A stretch of DNA of 64,000 bases, from assembly GCA_022749755.1 (NCBI GenBank), contig CM040445.1, positions 18,001,182 through 18,065,181 of the forward strand, read 5' to 3'. Below the pieces are notes generated by a model that was not told the origin of the DNA, ran no database searches, and saw only the letters and a list, made by a program, of their open reading frames with translations. The translations under genes and the position numbers were made by a program. The stretch comes from Azadirachta indica. Taxonomy: Eukaryota > Streptophyta > Magnoliopsida > Sapindales > Meliaceae. Below are positions 38,463 through 63,443 of the stretch, piece by piece (positions within the stretch are counted from its first letter, which is position 1; each line of letters opens with the position of its first letter).

Positions 38463-41085
38463 GCTTCTTTCTTTCTTTGTATATCTAGAGAGAAAAAGCA
38501 AAAGAGAGAGAAAGAAAGAGGGTTCAGAGCTATAGAAAATGACCTGGGAATTGTTTTTTGTCAAAAATTTATACAAGACGTTGTAGTTTTAGCTAAATCA
38601 ACCACCTTTGCAGGTGCAAATTCGCACTATATACAGCAGTTTTTGTACTTTTTTTTTTACATTTTTCTTGTGATAAATTGACTAACATGCCCTTTGAGAA
38701 TCTATCTAAAGCATCATTTAGATTTTGATCTGACATTATTCTTACATATTAAAACATATATCTATGAAATTTGAAAGATTTTAGGGTTTTAAATTAAATG
38801 GTTTACACGTATATTTGCACTACTAGTTGTTTTAAGCTTTGGTTTGCTTGGAATCTGCTGGTTTTTTCCTGGTCTTGTTAATGGAGAACAAATGCAGTTT
38901 TGAATGTTTTTCAATGTTGGATTTTAGCTTCATTAGTGTTGTAAATAACAGCCTTCAAGCCATCATTGTGTTTTCTTCATGCAAATCTAATGATTTATAC
39001 ATTTGAAATTCTCTTATCTAGATAAGAGCAAATTGACGAAAGTGCTTAAAAATATGTGGAAATTAAGGTACAAAGACAACAGCGTGATTCAACTCTCCCT
39101 TATGTATCATAAAAGTACTCGCTATTTTCCTCGGTGCAAGTATAATTTCAACTCTAAACTTCTTGTTCTATTTTTAAAGCTTTTACTAATTGAATTCACT
39201 AGCACTCACAATTAATTTTACATCATTCAGTATAATAGAGTTCAGAAAATAACATAAGATTGTGAATTTATGCTTCATTCATCTTCAAAGTATTGGTATA
39301 GATTAATAATTTTATCCAAATTTTTTGTTCTTGATTTCTTTTTTCATATATTACTCTTGAAATTTCTTTTTTAGAAATCCACAAGGGCAGTTTTGGAACC
39401 ATATTTTTTTTGCGGAGGATTAATTATTTGTTGTGATGAGTCAATTAACTAGAGTTCCTTTCACATAGAGATATAAAATGAGCAAATATTGCAATGTTGT
39501 TGAAATAGCTTGGTTAAAGGAAATATATTAATATTTTATTTTGAACATATATATATATATATATATATATGAAGTTGTGTAACCTAGATTTAAATTGTGC
39601 GTAGTCAATATAGATAGAGAAGAGAGCTAGTTTAACATGGGGATGGAAGCTGCTTTGTCAAAGGTCAATCTGTTGCCAAATTAACCTTTGGCAGTCCCAT
39701 TCCATGTATATTTATTGTCAAATGTATGCAACGAAACCCATATGTTCCAAAGATTTCCCAAGAGGAATACTTAAATTGTAATAGGAAAATATACTTATTT
39801 AAGACAAACAAATATGATGGGCAAAGAGAAAACAAGAATCAAAATTTCTCTGAGTGGTATCATTCACAACATTTTGCTAGCTACTTGTTAATTAGTGCAT
39901 GACATGTGGGTTTGATAAGATAAGAAATTTAAACACATTATGTGATTCAACTAAAGAAAGAATTAGTGATTTTGATTTCCATTTAACTATATTATCTATT
40001 AAGTTTAATTTAGAAATAAAAGATAAATAAAGAAATAGCATAGAGTTACTTGGTAATGAAGATTAAAAATTAAGAAGCTTGTCATCCAATATAAAACTAA
40101 ATATGTTGAAGAAATTTGGACCCATAAAAAGAAAAGAAAAGGAAAATTAACCCTAGTTAATTTGCAATGAATCAATTACTTATTACCAATTTGGTTTTTA
40201 GTAATGGAATTCAGAACATCAAATTCACCATTGCTTTAACTTTTCATTATAAGGTAGCACGTTAAGTTATACTGTTAATTTATTATTTTAGTTTTATTTA
40301 TAAGAGATTATATAATTACATCACGTAACAGGAATATATTATAAAGCAAAATTGTCTTCCTGAATACATTCCATTCATTCTTTCTATATTTTGAATCATA
40401 TGTACACCTCTTGCTGAAAAGATTAATATGTACGTAGGTTTTGACTCCCAGATTCTGATTTTAATGTTCTTTCAAATTAATTTAGATACGTAATTAAGTA
40501 AGAAAAATTAAGTTCACGTAAATGTACTATTTTTGTCCAGAAAACTTTTAGATCAATGGATCGATGTTTAAAAAATCTAATGACTTGGAGATGGGACTTT
40601 TGGATTAAGGAAAATGAGTTTCATTTCATTAAAGAGTAAACTCGATCAACACGAAAACTAATTGCGTCAAAGACAATTTAATGCTTTCTCCATTAATATT
40701 ATTCCATGCTATATAATCCTTAATTTAATTACATATTCAAATTTTAGTTGAGTTGTGCATACAATAAAAATATTTTAAATAACACAACTTTATAAATATC
40801 TTAACTTTTTTAATGTTTTATTGTTATCATAATTATTCTATAACTAGTCAATTTAAATGATGTTATGCGCATATATGGTCTTCTTTCTCATTTTTAATTA
40901 ATTAGTCAATAATGGCTAAATAATGTTTACAAAACTTCAAATTATATTTTAATTTGTAAATTAAATAATTTACAAGATATGGACACTAGGGTTAACCATC
41001 GACTATGAAGATGCATTGTTAATCTTGCATAATACAAGTATTAATCTTGTGGACCAACATGGGATTATTAATTTTATTAGTGATA

Positions 41086-41112
41086 GATGATGATGATGAT
41101 GATGATGATGAT
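41086..41112. repeat. (GAT)n microsatellite
   Basis: Nine consecutive GAT units. A similar (GAT)n lies within the SEP-like intron 2 (11880-11900). Confidence 0.9.
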
Positions 41113-41569
41113 AGGTTTGCTATCATTTTCATCAAAGAACCCAATTTAGATCTCTTTCGACTTAAAATTTAGGAGAAAAATCATTTGCCATGTGAATATT
41201 ATTATCCGTGTGTGATCAAGATTTATATCTTATTTTTTTAATTTTTATTTATTTATTTATTTTTATCATCAATAATAAATTTATATTTGTAAATTTGGGT
41301 AAAACTTCATTACATTTATATAACTTTTGTATTGGAACATTATTTTGTATTTGAGATTGTATTAGAATTATAAATTACCTTAGAAATACAAGAGTTTTTT
41401 TTTATTTTTTTAATATTTAAAAGCTAATATTTATTTAGTCTAATATTCAACTAAAATGTACATATATTAGACAAGATCAAGCGCTGATATTTTTTAGTCT
41501 AAAATTCTATTTCTACATATGAATTTTGAATGTACATATTAAGTAAGATTGGAAACTAACATAACACGG

Positions 41570-41735
41570 TACGATTTTTTTCCTCTTATTTGAGGAAAAT
41601 TTATTCATATATTAGTTAAAAAACCATACAAATTTGTAGAAGGGAGTCTTACTTTTGACAAGACTCAAACACCGATCCTCCAGTTAGAGGGTGAGAGCTC
41701 TTACCATCAAGCCAAAGGCTACAGGCTAAGTGACT
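41570..41735 (-). mobile_element. tRNA-derived SINE-like fragment
   Basis: On the minus strand the sequence starts 'gtagcctttggcttgatggt'. It contains an A-box-like TGGCTTGATGGTAAG (plus 41700-41714) and, 27 bases on, a B-box-like GGTGTTTGAGTC (plus 41662-41673), the internal Pol III promoter layout of a tRNA. The flanks do not form an acceptor stem, so this is not a tRNA gene. A T/A-rich tail follows toward 41570. It resembles the head of plant tRNA-related SINEs, such as Au-type. The exact family and 3' end are uncertain. Confidence 0.5.
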
Positions 41736-43996
41736 TCTATAATATGTATTAGGTAGTCTTATTATTATGATTAGTTTCTTAAAAATGAAGAGGCAAAATT
41801 TCCACCTTGAAAATCATTGAGTTTAAGACGTTGAAAACTTTACTACAAATGGGTAGTGAAGTTATAATAGATCGCAATCATCTTCTTCCAAATAAGAAGA
41901 GGCCCATATAGTGCAGTAGTGGTCCTAATTCTCAGTCATTTTCCATTATATATATGTGTGTGTATGTATGTAATGTATGTATGTATACATAAAAAAGGGG
42001 AGGGGAGGGGAGGCTAAGGTAGAGTGGGGTAGCATCAATCAATCAGCATCCGAATTCTCGCGTGATTAGTGGGTAATCCTTTGTGTTGATTCTAAATAGA
42101 ACTCACTATCTTGATGCATGGTGATGGGCAATGTCCCCCACTTTCTATCCCAAACTCCCCTTTCTCCCTCTCTATCATCCAACATTATTCAAATCCATTA
42201 ATTATTTCTTGCACTTGCATTTTTTGCCCAACATATATATCAAATTCTACCATACTCACACTAATTAATTAATGCCACTATTATTTCTTTCACAAATTAA
42301 TTACAGCATAATGTTTCTAATAAACAAATAACTAGGTTTGTAAGGTTATGGTGTATAAACATTTACTGTGTATATTCTCTAAATTTTTCTTAATTTTTTC
42401 GACGTTATCTTCTATTGTTATTATAATTTATAACTTTTAGTTACAGTTCCAGTTTATGAGTTTATATTTTAAAAATACAATAGAAACCTGAAATTATTAA
42501 TGAAAGAATTGAGAACTAAATTATGTAATACATTTTTATGCATCATAACAACTTTAAGTAAATATATAACTTCGGTTAAAATTAAATTACTTTTTTATGG
42601 AACACGTTGGGCGATTTTCTCTTTCTTTATTTCTCCCAATCTAGCAACACACCACCAAACTCTCAACTTTCTTTCACTGAAAAGGACGACGACCAACTCC
42701 CTTTTTGATAGAAACTACCTCTTTAATTCTAATATTTTGTTCTCTCTTTTTTTTTTTTGAAAATTAAGTGATTTTCACCTAAATTTAGATTCATGGTAAT
42801 CTTATTCCGGCAAAATTTAAGTATGTGACGGTGTTCTTCTTTTTTGTTACTTTTACGATATTTTTATGTTATTTTAAGGTTATCATCTAAATATGAAGTT
42901 CGTACATATCAGATTTGTAAATTATATTATGTTGTAAAGTATTTCTTTCTTGAAGCTAAGAGTTCCATAAATTAAATCTTTAACTTAAATTTTTATTGTA
43001 TCATTCACATAAACCAAAGATGGAGATGGAATATACGATGAAAAAGCCAAAAGAAAATTCCAATTAAGCTCAAACTCATGGTGGTGCATTGTATATTTCT
43101 AAAAGAGTATACAACTGCACACTTTTCTCTTCCTATTCTTCAGTATGTTACTAATAGTGTTTACTAAATGTTTGTACTAGGAATTTGTATATAATCTGAT
43201 GTAAATATTATAGTTAAATTTTGTTTGTGATTTGATCGGTTCAAGTATTTATAAATTACTTTGGTTTTACTAGAATGAATATTACCTTTTAGAAAAAGAA
43301 TTACCCTTTCATGTTAAATTATACTCTCTAATATTGTGATATTATAAAAGTTAGTTCAATGTATAAAATTGATGTTTTTAGACTTTCAACAAAATTCAAA
43401 TCATTATCGAGGACCTATTTGTTATTAACAGAAGAACTATATTTTATTTGCAAGAACATAAAAATACAGGGACCCCATGTTGCTTTACTTTGTTAATTTT
43501 TTTAATTCTTTCCTCTCCAATCTTCTTCGCTTGCCTCTGCGAAATAGAAAGGTTGATTTTGATTCTTTTTTTTTTGAAATTTTTCTAAAAAAAATGTCAA
43601 TTTTAAATTTCTTATTAAATTCTAGAGTTCCATAAAGATGAAATTATGCCTTTTTCTGGTATAATTTGTATTTTTACTGCTATTCCTTGTTAACATAATT
43701 TTGAAAATTAATGATAATAAACTGAAATCAGACTCATGATGGGAAGTCCCAAAAGAATATCTCTGTGGGTTTCAGGTGTTGCCAACATCACTTAAATCTA
43801 AAAGCATAAAATGCAATATAGAATAATCTTTTAAGTTCTGAAATATATTGATTTCAAGTAGTAACAACAAAAATTTGAGGCTAAGTCAGAATGCATAGAG
43901 AGTCCAATTGGTTTGTTAAAAACAGACTACAACCAGAAAACTAGAGAATACAAAAGCATTACACACCTATATCTCTCCGTCAGGATGATGATCCTC

Positions 43997-46900
43997 TCAC
44001 TTGAAGCACTTGGCATCTAATAAAGCCTCACCCTCGAAAGGTTCATGATCTTCAATCATCTGATTTGCTCGCTCCTTTTGAGCTTCGTCGTTGATGTCTA
44101 CCTTCTTCCATTCATACAACTCCATGTCATAACATTCATCAATCACGAATTGAGGAATCTCTTGCCCACGGAAAAGCCACAAACCCTTAACCTTGAAAGG
44201 TGGCTCTGAACCGATAATCAACATCTTACCAAATGCATATTTGCGAGCCAAGTCCATTCGCTGCAGAAAGCCGCTCACTTTGTTCAAAGTCACAAATGAG
44301 ACGGTATTTTCATCATTGTACTTGTAATCACAGAACCAGAGAGAGTAACCCTCGGGATCATACATGTCCCAAAATCCTACAAAAAAGAAACAAGCCACAA
44401 AACAATGAATTATTAACTCTTAACTGAACGGTAAACTTTCTTGGCCATTAAAGAAATCCTGGTTGCACTTATGACCTCATCTTCCTATAAAAAACAGTAC
44501 AAAAATTTGAAGTCATTAGTACTTCTGTTGGATGATGAATAATATAACATTCCTTAATCAAACAACCTATCCAATATTTAATTTTCTTGGCCAAGAATTT
44601 TTGCAGTTAGTTTAACCAAAACAAAATGGACACTCAAGTTGTTACAAACAAGAAAATAAATGCAACAAAACAGAGAACGAAAGGTAAAGGAAAATGTAAA
44701 GTTAGATATAAAAATACGCTTTTAAAAACTTGAGAGAGAGAGAGAGAAGAAGAAGAAGAAGAAGAGTGCATCAGACGGCCCCATCAAAGTCATAAATGCC
44801 ATTCAGACTAAAGTCACTCTACTAATATTAGCAAAAATTTAATTTGAACAGAGTAATCTCCACAGCAAGTTTCTGGAAAGATACCTTTAATAGCAACCTC
44901 ATGGAAGTTGGTTTTGGTGTTTGAGTAAAGTCTCTTCCAGTCATCCAAAATCATCTTACTAGGAGGCAAAAGATCAAGTGGGTTCTTTGGTTTGGGCTTG
45001 GGTGCCTCTTCCTCACCAGCCTCTTCAACTTTAGGTTTTGCTGTTTCTTTTTTGGCCTCTTTCTTTGGCTCATTCTGGGCCTTCGGTTTTGCGGGCTCTT
45101 TAGACTCTGCAGGCTTCTTCGCTGATGGAACAGGAGGGACAGATTCTGCTTGCTTTATCTCACCCAATATCTTGCGGAAATTTGGTATATTAACCATAGT
45201 CCAGAAGTATCTCTCAACATGAGGGAATTCTGAGGTAAAGCTCTTGGTCATGATCCGGCTAAATCCCAAAGTCAAGTTACATGTCATAACGATATCAGCC
45301 AATGTCACAGAATGACCGACTAAGTAAGTGCTGGAAGCAAGATGCATGTTCAAAGCTGCCAGCGCTCTCTTCAACGCAGAAATTGCAGCTTCCTCAGCCT
45401 TTGCACATATTCACAGCACGCAACATAATGAATAAAAAAAAGTATTATGTGTCAAATCAACATACAGAAAAGAAGGAAGTATATGACTGCAGATATTGAC
45501 TAACCGGAGGAAGGTAAACAGCAAAACCAATTCGTGGTACGAACCAACGCAATATATTGGTGTCAATCTCCAATGAAGCAAAATCAATCCATTGCTCAAT
45601 ATGAGCCTGCCAAAATCAAGTGCAGACAATAATAACTATCAACAAAGATTTTTTTTTTTAAAAAGAAAAAGAAAAAGAAAAAGAAAAATAACGATACAAA
45701 AACTGAAAAAACCTATTTCCAAAACGAATAGCAAACATTTTTTGAGCATACTAGAAAATGCATGCTGCATTTAGTTGCACAAAAATTGGAGCATGGGTGC
45801 AAACTTAAACTTAAAACTCCTACTCAATCTAGAAATATCAATTCACACACCAACAGATATAGGAGCCAGAAAATCAACCAATATTACTTTCCAATATAAA
45901 GTAAGATAACAGAAAATCAACAAATATTACTTTACAATATAATGTAAGAGAGACAGAAAATCAACAGAAATATTAACAATAAAAAATAAGGGCAAAACAA
46001 CACATAAATAGAATTCAGGAAAAATCTGTAGTAATGCAAGACGGCAATCACATCACTTACATAATCAATCAGTGAGGATCCCAACAATGGATTGTCAGCC
46101 TTTAAGCGTGCAACTGCAGCAAGTAAAGACAGATTTAAGAAATCTAGCCACAATATACAGAAAAATCAAGTAGAGAATCTAATGTATGGCCTCACCATAA
46201 CGTGCAATGGCATTGCTCTCGAATATAGGTCCATCAGGTGTCTCCAATACAGGAACCTACACGTTAAGAGACTTTCAGGAAAACCAGCATATTGAGCATC
46301 TAGCTAGTTCAGAAAATAACATAACATATTTCTGACAAACCTTTCCAATGGGGTTCATCTTAAGATACTCGGGAGTTTTGTTAGATACGCCCATCTCAAA
46401 ATTCTTGACCAATTCAACCTTGACCCCACTGTACTCTGCAGTAATAAGTGTTTTGAAAGCATTTTTATTGGTATTCCCTGCATGCAAGACCTAAAAGAAG
46501 ATTCAACATATACATTGTCAATGAGGTAATCAAATGGAATTTAACACATATCAGATTGACATTATGAAAGGCATGTCAAAGTTCAATAGGGGAAAAAAAT
46601 TACAAAAGACAATATTTCACTTAATTTTGTACCATTATTCTTTATTTAGAGAAAAATAAATGAGTATTTGAAAAAATTTATTAACAAAGTACAATATTGA
46701 AAGAGTACTATTATAGAATGCCTCAACATGTATGCAACGTAATTTCGACAACATAGAAACCAAATTATTTGCTGTTAATTAATCAAGAATTGACGACTAA
46801 CATAAAGAACAAATAGAAAGTATTGTGGTTTCGGGCAGCTGAGAGTATGCAATAAAAAATATAGGTTCGATTGTAATAATAAGAAATTTCAAAAATTTTA

Positions 46901-47223
46901 TTAACTCAAAACCTAAATTCCCACTTTGTTTCCAGTCTTCCACATTCTACTCCAATATTCAAAATAAAACGGCAGCATTGCACAAATAACTGCAATTCTA
47001 CGGCACACTGTAAACTATCAGACACCCATTTGCACAATACTGTAAACCCCATTATTTCAACTTTGTTTTGGCATTTTCATTTCATATTATCCATCCCTCA
47101 GTTATCGCACATAAGCAAGAATGGACACTCCAATCTCAATTTCCCAATTGAGCAGCATATTGCAAGCTGTCTCAAATCATACATTCCAATTTCTTGGAAC
47201 TACGACGAGCTTACCAGAGCCAT
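43997..47223 (-). CDS. EF1G: Elongation factor 1B-gamma
   Basis: Structural subunit of the eEF1B complex, which recharges eEF1A with GTP in cytoplasmic translation. Exons (minus): 47215-47223 (only M-A-L), 46341-46490, 46196-46256, 46061-46113, 45505-45606, 44885-45398 and 43997-44376, in frame to 422 residues. The order is a GST-N-like domain (VLHAGNTNKNAFKTLITAEY, NPIGKVPVLETPDG), a GST-C-like domain (HIEQWIDFASLEID, STYLVGHSVTLADIVMTCNL), a Lys/Pro/Glu-rich linker (about residues 215-265) and the conserved EF1G domain (NPLDLLPPSKMILDDWKRLY, GFWDMYDPEGYSLWFCDYKY), ending in ALLDAKCFK. The three-codon first exon is easily missed but its donor (GCTCTG/gtaagc) is good. It is full length and apparently intact. 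Confidence 0.95.
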
Positions 47224-47475
47224 AGCTTCACCGAGATTCTATTCACTTCAAAACCAAGATCTGATTATAAAAAAAAAAAAATCAGATTCACATATATAAG
47301 TACAAATCATATAAAAAAAAACAAAAAATGAAATTGAAAAAAAAAAAAAACTCAAATTACCAAAGAACTTAACAGTCCTTGAGACTTTCTCAAGAGTAAG
47401 AGTGACAGTCTCAGGCCTGGTAGTTTGAGGTTTAGCGTCTGTTCCTGATCTAGGGTTTCATAAACTAAAAAGAAG
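47224..47475 (-). other. 5' UTR of eEF1B-gamma with a short leader intron
   Basis: On the minus strand a donor TTCTTTG/gtaatt (47361) and an acceptor …ataatcag near 47262 enclose a T-rich intron of about 100 bases. The leader upstream contains the telo box. Confidence 0.5.
47451..47458 (-). promoter_or_regulatory. Telo box (AAACCCTA)
   Basis: AAACCCTA on the minus strand near the transcription start of eEF1B-gamma. Telo boxes are typical of plant ribosomal-protein and translation-factor genes. Confidence 0.55.
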
Positions 47476-48193
47476 ATGCCGGCCTGCGTATTCTTTATTG
47501 GATAATAACATACAAATCCCTTAACTTTTAGTACTTGTACAAAACATGGTACAGCCCTGTCATCCATCTTAAATAAAAAGTGATGCTATTGCCACTTCTT
47601 TAAAGTCCTCTTAAAATCCTTTTTCTTTATCTACTTTATTATAATATTATTAAAATTAAAAATAATTTTTTGATAACACTATATTAATTTTAAAAATAAT
47701 CTTAGTTATTTTATTTTCATAAATTGTACTATTTTTAGCCTGTAATTTCATGTCAAATTGTCAATTGTATTTTTATTATTCATAACATGTCAATTAAAAT
47801 ACATTCTTTTTTAAATTTAAAAAAAATATAAGTATAGTTTATAATAAGTGAAAGTTTAAGGTTAGTCAAATTAATAGATTATAGGTATATAAGTGAATAT
47901 AACAAAGGTTAGGTTAAAATTATAAATAAAAAAGGTTTATAAAGGATTTTAAAACAGTGGCAAACTGGAAATAACATCTCTTTAAAAAAATAAAATAAAA
48001 TAAAATAATCTTTATAATATTGAATTTCAAGTTTGTAATGACAATGCTATAAGAGTAGGAAACTTGACATTTGATTTCCGGGTATCATTGCCAAGAGACC
48101 CTTGAGGTTTGGGCCAGAAAGGCCCACTGTAAATAATTGGGCCTTTGATCCAAAGCTGAGATAATATTTTTAATGACAAATTTACACATATTT
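47476..48193. other. Intergenic DNA between eEF1B-gamma and OPR-A
   Basis: AT-rich, with GGCCCA/TGGGCC motifs at about 48108-48150 (site-II-like, TGGGCC). These fit upstream control of eEF1B-gamma about 650 bases away, or lie in the OPR-A 3' flank. No gene. Confidence 0.4.
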
Positions 48194-50119
<1,926 letters not shown>

Positions 50120-52164
50120 TTTTTTGTTTAATCCTTTTGAAGGATTATATTCCTCTGCTGAAACTGAATTAAGAATGCAGATTTGTGTAGTTGCAAGGGG
50201 CAAGATAAGGCAAAATAAACGAAAGGTTCATATATACAGTAAGAAATATTTTCTGCAAAGGGATAATATCATTTGGGTCCTTAAATTTTAGAAATATTGT
50301 ATGTAAAAGATATTTAAATAATTCACATTTGTTTATGTGAGTCCCTTTTGTCAAACTATTTTATGTTAAAAGTTTTATTAGTAATATTTAAGATACTATT
50401 ATACTTTTCAAATATATCGGAAGAAATATTTTTGTGTAAATTAGTAATAATAAATGATAAAACATCTCTCAGTTTAACAAAAATTGAAACATAGTTTATA
50501 CTTTTGTATTGATTTTTGTTATTTTTATGCTCTTCAAAACTTTTATCTATAAAAATAATATGATTAAAAAAAAAGTCATAATAGTTAAAACAAACATATA
50601 ATCTTGGGCATCCTATTGTTATTATCCCATTCGGATTTATAAATTCAGCATTTTTTAATCCATAATTCATTCGTTGATTTTTCAAAAAAAATAGAGTCGT
50701 AGTTGACTTTTCTTCGAAAAGGCTATCGAGGGATAATAAATAAAAACGTTTACGGAAGCGTTAGAATACAATGATCTTATCGGTACTATTAAACTTTTGT
50801 TATATTTTTTAAGTTTTTTCAATAAATTCTTTTAAATTTTAAGTTATATTTTAAAAAAATTAAAATCTAACAAATAAATTGAAAAAATTAATGAAATGTT
50901 TGTTTTATTAAACAAAAAAATTAGTAAATTTTGTAGAGATAGTAATTGTAATTGGTGTAGAGTCGTCCGCATCGGAAAATTTCAAATACTTGGGAAGAGT
51001 TAAAAAGGAGAAAAAAAAACATTTACACGAGAATCTTTTTTATTATATTTCTGTTAGTAGATGATAATTGGGGTTTTAAATTTTAATAATAATTAATATA
51101 AGTAAAATATATATTAATAAGTGACAATGTTACGATGAAACTTAGGTTTACAATCCAGAAAAAATAATTTCTTTTTAAAGTTGATTTTAGGTTTCTCTAA
51201 ACAAATCTTAAGAGGCAATGAGTATTTATTTTCAAAATTAAATTTACTTATAACTTTTATCATTTAAATTTATTTTTATAATTATCTTAACCTCATATAA
51301 ATTTAAATATATCTTTATATAAACGATAATACATATATTTTTACAAAATATTTTATTTTGATGTAATTTAATTATGCCAACCATTTTTATCATTAATAGA
51401 TTTCACTCAAATTAAGTACAGAATTTTGGACGGTACTCCACTTTGATTGAGATTTCATTTGTGTAGATTTTTTGAATGAGCTCAAATTATGTAATATATA
51501 TTTTAATTAATTACTGCACAACTATTATTTTTAGAACTCACAACTCTTTTAAAATTATAGTTTACTAAATATTAAATTAATTTACTTATAACTATCATTT
51601 TTTCATTAAGATTAATGAATTAAAAGTTACAACGTCAGGTTTGATAGAGATTTCGTTCAAATTAAATGTAAATTTTATGGAGGTTGATTTCATTGAATTG
51701 GGTATAGATTTCGGAACTCGAATTGTGTACTTTATATTTTAAGTATTTCATAACTCTTTTAAAACTACAATTTATCAAATATTAAACTAATTTTGTAATC
51801 ACTATCATTTATTCATTAGGATTAACTAATTAAAAGTCGCCATTGACTTGTACATATAAGTGTAAGAAAATATAATTAAAACAGAATAATAAACCGTATC
51901 ATGTAAGTCCCAAAAGCTTTTGATAAAACTAAACAATCCGATTTCTGTTCTCGGTCGATATACACATTTACCTTTCAATCTTTCTGATTTATGTTTTTAT
52001 TATAATTGTTTAAAGAGTTGTAGTGTGCATTAAAATATATTGTAATATGATATGACCCTGACATTATAACTCCCACCAATCCTCAACTTTCTTCATTATT
52101 AATCTTCATTTCTTAACCACAGAAATTGAAAAAACAAAAATCATAAGCTACATATTTTGCTGAA
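50120..52164. other. Divergent intergenic region between OPR-A and OPR-B
   Basis: Holds both promoters and a diverged tandem duplication (51426-51842). Otherwise AT-rich. The conserved W-box/TGACG module of the downstream OPRs was not found here. Confidence 0.45.
51426..51842. repeat. Diverged tandem duplication, two units of about 205 bases
   Basis: Unit 1 (51426-51635) and unit 2 (51636-51842) share 'aactcttttaaaa(t/c)ta', 'aaatattaaa(t/c)taattt', 'actatcattt(t/a)ttcatta' and 'gattaa(t/c)(g/t)aattaaaagt' in the same order. Non-coding. Confidence 0.6.
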
Positions 52165-54945
<2,781 letters not shown>

Positions 54946-55506
54946 TCATGACGTGATATAAGAGTTTGCACATTTTTATGTTATGTCAAGATATATTTGT
55001 AACCTTCTATACTGAGCTTGCAATTCGTTAAGCATGTTATTAGTTATAATGGAAAAATAATTGTTACCTCACGAATCATGATGTTTTGTTTATTTACCTC
55101 CTCCCTCACTTTCTGAAGTACGAATCCATATACAATTTACTACCTCTCTTTGTAAGTGGTCGATTTAAGAAATTTTATACATAAAAAAATTAGGATTAAA
55201 AAGTAAGGGATTGATTTTGTAACTATTGATTAATTTTGTGAATTTGGTGGGGAATCCACGTAAGTTCTTACATATTTGTGGCTCATTTCATGACAAGTTG
55301 GAGATGGACTTGGACATGTTTGTGGGAAGATGAATTTGGATATGTTTGTGATAAAAAGTGATGTTAGCACATTAAACCATTGTCTTTATTTATTAAATGA
55401 ATTTGAAATAATTTTTTCTTTAAATATTAAAATTACCTCTCAAAATATTATTTTTTGTTTAAAAACGTCGCCAATTACGTTGGTTTATGTGAAAAAATAG
55501 GTCGGT
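54946..55506. other. Spacer upstream of OPR-D
   Basis: AT-rich 3' flank of OPR-C, a local 'ggacttggacatgtttgtgg'/'ggatatgtttgtgataaaaa' partial duplication near 55310-55360, then the OPR-D promoter. No gene. Confidence 0.4.
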
Positions 55507-55666
55507 GGTCAACACCCGCGAGCGCCGCCAAATTCCACGTACTTGCAAACGTCATTCAATAATTATTCGAAATCCAACCGAGTCACTTTACGATACAGTT
55601 TCTGTCCAAACATGATTCCTTCATATTTTTTCCCAATCGGACGACCTATGCCAATCTATAAATACC
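55507..55666 (+). promoter_or_regulatory. OPR-D promoter module: W-box core, TGACG, TATA
   Basis: GGTCAA (TTGACC on the other strand, W-box core) at 55507-55512, CGTCA (TGACG, bZIP/TGA site) at 55550-55554 in 'gcaaacgtca', and TCTATAAATACC at 55655-55666, about 80 bases before the start codon. OPR-E and OPR-F carry the same order. TGA-factor control of OPR1/2-type genes by oxylipins is known in Arabidopsis; its use here is inferred. Confidence 0.5.
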
Positions 55667-55743
55667 CAATTGAATGTTTCCCTTTTCATACATTCGCTTT
55701 CAAAGCTAAAAAGAGTTTTTAATCGCCAGGTGCATTCCTGAAA

Positions 55744-58258
<2,515 letters not shown>

Positions 58259-58352
58259 TTTAATCTCTATCGGATTTTTTTCTTTGAAGATTTAATCAAC
58301 GTAATTTATGTAAATAGAATAGAAATTTTGAAACAGCAGATGTTGAATGTTT

Positions 58353-58504
58353 GGTCAAGAGCTGCTGCCAAGTATTTGAAAACGTCATGGAATTATTATT
58401 GAAATCCAATAAAAACACTTTAAAACACAGCCAACGTCTGAATTTGATGGGACACTCTTTCCTCTTTTTGCAAACGGACGATTCCCATCAATCTATAAAT
58501 ACCC
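58353..58504 (+). promoter_or_regulatory. OPR-E promoter module: W-box core, TGACG, TATA
   Basis: GGTCAA at 58353-58358, CGTCA at 58383-58387 in 'gaaaacgtca', and TCTATAAATACCC at about 58492-58504. Homologous to the OPR-D promoter although the gene behind it is broken. Confidence 0.45.
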
Positions 58505-58567
58505 ATTCAATGTTTCCTTTTTCATTCAGTTTCCTAGCAAAAAGTGAGTCTCATTTTGATGTTAAAA

Positions 58568-60313
<1,746 letters not shown>

Positions 60314-60762
60314 ACTACTCTCTTAATCATTGATCCGGTATTTAAACCAATTTCAGCAGTAAAAATGGTGTAATTTTTCCATTTTTTCTCCGATATTATA
60401 TAATTGATTCTCTAACAATATTTATATGGTGAGCGTTTCTTATTTCTTGTTACATTCGTACTAAAAATAAAAAATTATTAAAAAAAGAAGTTTTGCACTC
60501 TTCACTTAAAATGGGTTGAATCCAGCCATCTATCTTAGTTTGGATGGTTAGAACGCATTCCCTCTTTAGGGAGTGAATGGTTCGTCTGCGAGGATTTCAT
60601 AGAGTTTTCCCCACAATTTGTGGGATTCCCACGAATAAATGTGGTTAGATATAAACTTCCAATAAACATGTGATTAAAAAAAATGGATTGAATCCTTTAG
60701 CAAACTCATTATTTTTTATATTTATAATTTTTAATTAATAAAAAGAACGATGTTGAAGCGTT
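60314..60762. other. Spacer between OPR-E and OPR-F
   Basis: AT-rich 3' flank. A short less AT-rich stretch (60500-60640) has no recognised content. Confidence 0.4.
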
Positions 60763-60934
60763 GGTCAAGATGCCAACCACTGCAACCAAGTAACGTATTT
60801 GCAAACGTCACGTAATTGTTATTATTATTATTAAAATTCAATACAAACGCTTGAAAATACAGTCGCTGTCTGAATCCGATGGAGACCTTCTTTGATATTT
60901 TTGCAGACCGACGAATCCTATGCATCTATAAGTA
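60763..60934 (+). promoter_or_regulatory. OPR-F promoter module: W-box core, TGACG, TATA variant
   Basis: GGTCAA at 60763-60768, CGTCA at 60806-60810 (same 43-base spacing as in OPR-D) in 'gcaaacgtcacgtaa', and a TATA variant TCTATAAGTACC at about 60924-60935. Confidence 0.45.
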
Positions 60935-61059
60935 CCAGTTGGATCTTTCCACTTTCATTAATCTTCCAAACAAAAGGGAGTCGCATTTCGCCAGCAATAT
61001 TCCTCAAATTGGGAAACATAGCAGAGCTACAGCAGAAACCAGACGAAAACAAGTGTAAC

Positions 61060-63443
<2,384 letters not shown>

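Larger units (their letters stand above)
38520..43996. other. Intergenic region between AGL11-like and eEF1B-gamma genes
   Basis: AT-rich, with (AT)n at about 39547-39570, (GAT)n at 41086-41112, a TGTA-rich stretch at 41960-41985 and the SINE-like piece at 41570-41735. The open frame at 42500-42760 has no recognisable similarity and biased composition. No gene is supported. Confidence 0.5.

Noticed and set aside
41662..41714. Possible tRNA gene (A and B boxes present)
   Set aside because: No acceptor or anticodon stem pairing can be drawn, so a SINE-like remnant is a better reading.
42500..42760. 86-residue open frame upstream of eEF1B-gamma
   Set aside because: Low-complexity, Phe/Leu-rich and flanked by AT-rich spacer; nothing supports a gene.
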